From contig CADAJF010000023.1 of assembly GCA_902788175.1 (NCBI GenBank), positions 1 to 32,461 of the forward strand: a stretch of 32,461 nt of DNA. The letters run 5' to 3'. Under the pieces are notes generated by a model. That model saw only the letters and a list, made by a program, of their open reading frames with translations. It searched no databases and had not been told where the DNA came from. Shown here piece by piece: positions 31,460 to 32,461 of the stretch. The DNA is from an uncultured Bacteroidia bacterium. Its GTDB lineage: Bacteria > Bacteroidota > Bacteroidia > Bacteroidales > UBA932. The translations under genes and the position numbers were made by a program. Position 1 is the stretch's first letter, and the number at the start of each line of letters is the position of its first letter.

Positions 31460-32218
31460 ATGGGAAGAGCGTTTGAATTCCGCAAAGAGCGCAAGATGAA
31501 GCGCTGGGGCCACATGGCCAAAGTCTTCACCAAGCTGGGAAAGGAAATCACCATCGCCGTCAAGCAGGGCGGCGCTGAGGTTACCGGCAACCCCCGCCTG
31601 AGGGCCCTCCTCGCAGAAGCCCGCGCAGAGTCCATGCCCAAGGAAAACGTGGAGCGCGCCATCAAAAAGGCCACTGAGGCCAAAAGCGGAGACTTCAAGG
31701 AAATCGTTTATGAGGGTTTCGGCCCCTTTGGCATCGCATACCTGGTAGAGGCAGCCACGGACAACAACACCCGTACGGTGGCCAATGTCCGCAGCTATTT
31801 CACCAAATGCGGCGGCTCGCTCCAGACCAGCGGTTCCGTGGCCTTCATGTTTGACCACAAGTGCGTTTTCCGCATCAAGGAAGACCCTGCCAAGCCCATC
31901 GACGTAGAAGAACTGGAGCTGGAGCTCATAGACTTTGGCGCAGAGGAAGTTTTCAAGCAGGAAGTAGAGGACCAGGACGAAAATGTAAGCGTAGAGATTT
32001 CCATCTACGGAGACTACAGCTCCTACGGCCAAATCCAGAAATACATCGAGGAAAAGGGCTATGAGCTGGTTTCCGGCGGCTTCGAGCAAATCCCCAACGT
32101 GGATCTCAAGGAGGTTACCCCGGAACAGCGCGTCACCCTGGACAAACTCACCGGCCTGCTGGAGGACGACGACGACGTCACCAACGTCTATACCACCCTG
32201 GCTCCGGAAACGGAATAA
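31460..32218 (+). CDS. YebC/PmpR-family protein
   Basis: A 252-residue cytoplasmic protein. The start MGRAFEFRKERKMKRWGHMAKVF and the motif GNPRLRALLAEARAESMPKENVERAI identify the YebC family. It also has KEIVYEGFGPFGIAYLVEAATDNNTRTVANVRSYF and GSLQTSGSVAFMF. The acidic C-terminus (LLEDDDDVTNVYTTL) is typical. Members act as transcriptional regulators (PmpR) or relieve ribosome stalling at proline-rich stretches; which applies here is not known. It is followed by an intrinsic terminator 13 bp after the stop. Confidence 0.93.
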   Translation: MGRAFEFRKERKMKRWGHMAKVFTKLGKEITIAVKQGGAEVTGNPRLRALLAEARAESMPKENVERAIKKATEAKSGDFKEIVYEGFGPFGIAYLVEAATDNNTRTVANVRSYFTKCGGSLQTSGSVAFMFDHKCVFRIKEDPAKPIDVEELELELIDFGAEEVFKQEVEDQDENVSVEISIYGDYSSYGQIQKYIEEKGYELVSGGFEQIPNVDLKEVTPEQRVTLDKLTGLLEDDDDVTNVYTTLAPETE

Positions 32219-32230
32219 GCATCTTCAAAA

Positions 32231-32258
32231 GGAAGGCCCCGGCGCCTTTCTTTTTTTT
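32231..32258 (+). terminator. Intrinsic terminator after yebC
   Basis: GGAAGGC (32231-32237) pairs with GCCTTTC (32244-32250) with one G·U, loop CCCGGC, followed by eight T (32251-32258). Confidence 0.85.
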
Positions 32259-32461
32259 GTGATTTTCCCTATATTTGCAGTTTATGCAAGTAACTTTGGT
32301 CTTATAGGATCAATAATATTAATAGGATTAATTATTATATTTGATTTAAAACTAATTAAATTAATTGATAAGAAAATAATAATGCCTGATAAATATGTTT
32401 TAGTCGGCATTATAAGCTGTCTTGTATTCCAGCAGGTAGAAAATATTGGTATGACAATAGG
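32259..32461 (+). pseudogene. AT-rich internal fragment of a RodA/FtsW (SEDS) gene
   Basis: From 32259 to the window end one frame is open and reads IFAVYASNFGLIGSIILIGL, then about 20 residues (IIIFDLKLIKLI...), then LVGIISCLVFQQVENIGMTI. This follows the late TM region of SEDS glycosyltransferases: E. coli RodA has FAVLAEELGLVG and, farther on, FVNIGM. That region normally lies near residue 280, so the first two-thirds are missing. Directly upstream sits the yebC terminator, so there is no room for the rest. The DNA is strikingly AT-rich compared with everything before it. It is either a truncated foreign gene or an assembly chimera. A TATATTTG (32270-32277) inside it may be a chance promoter match. 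Confidence 0.6.

Noticed and set aside
1-32461. CRISPR array, complete insertion sequence or tRNA gene
   Set aside because: I looked for regularly spaced repeats, transposase frames and cloverleaf ends and found none apart from the tRNA-like ends of tmRNA. A search program could still find something that I missed by eye.

Overview
The window looks like a Bacteroidales (Bacteroidota) chromosome of fairly high G+C. Evidence: promoters of the TAnnTTTG type, a tmRNA whose tag reads ANNNYALAA, a FimA/Mfa-type fimbrial locus of lipoproteins, BACON domains, and very tight gene packing with ATGA/GTGA overlaps. It is probably a gut or rumen genome or metagenome-assembled genome. Genus cannot be read from the sequence.

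Region 1 (1-5715) is accessory and phage-like. It opens with a long imperfect hairpin (2-85). About 900 bases follow with no credible protein gene but many strong helices, including two long-range stems of 17 or more paired positions. The mismatches are almost all A·C or A·A on the + strand. These become G·U or U·U on the complement, so I infer a large structured RNA read from the - strand. Next come seven + strand genes: a small acidic protein, three beta-rich proteins sharing an N-terminal module, another beta-rich protein, a two-TM holin-like protein and a lipoprotein with a C-terminal TM (unimolecular-spanin architecture). A strong hairpin ends the cluster. No terminase, portal, capsid, integrase or endolysin is visible, so this is either the right end of a prophage continuing to the left or a degraded/satellite element.

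Region 2 (5716-11581) is host core. obgE and a PAP2 phosphatase overlap on the + strand. A translationally coupled - strand run follows: tgt > lptG-like > dut > murF. The Tgt has lost the usual zinc-binding cysteines.

Region 3 (11524-13381) holds divergent promoters, a NupG-type MFS transporter and a convergent zinc-finger protein whose 3' end carries the transporter's terminator.

Region 4 (13382-21763) begins with an operator-like repeat cluster. A tail-less SSB-type OB-fold gene follows, then six tightly spaced exported proteins: DUF3575, OmpA-like lipoprotein, Mfa1-like pilin, Mfa2-like anchor, FimA-like and DUF4906-like. This is a surface fimbria locus.

Region 5 (21767-30691, all - strand) reads recF > DUF721 > M6 metalloprotease > BACON lipoprotein > NlpC/P60 lipoprotein > tmRNA > serine-type sulfatase > alpha/beta hydrolase. 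recF diverges from a TPR membrane protein and yebC (30777-32218), which end at a good terminator.

The last ~200 bases change abruptly to AT-rich DNA. They encode an internal piece of a RodA/FtsW protein without its N-terminal part. This is either a foreign insertion or a chimeric assembly join.
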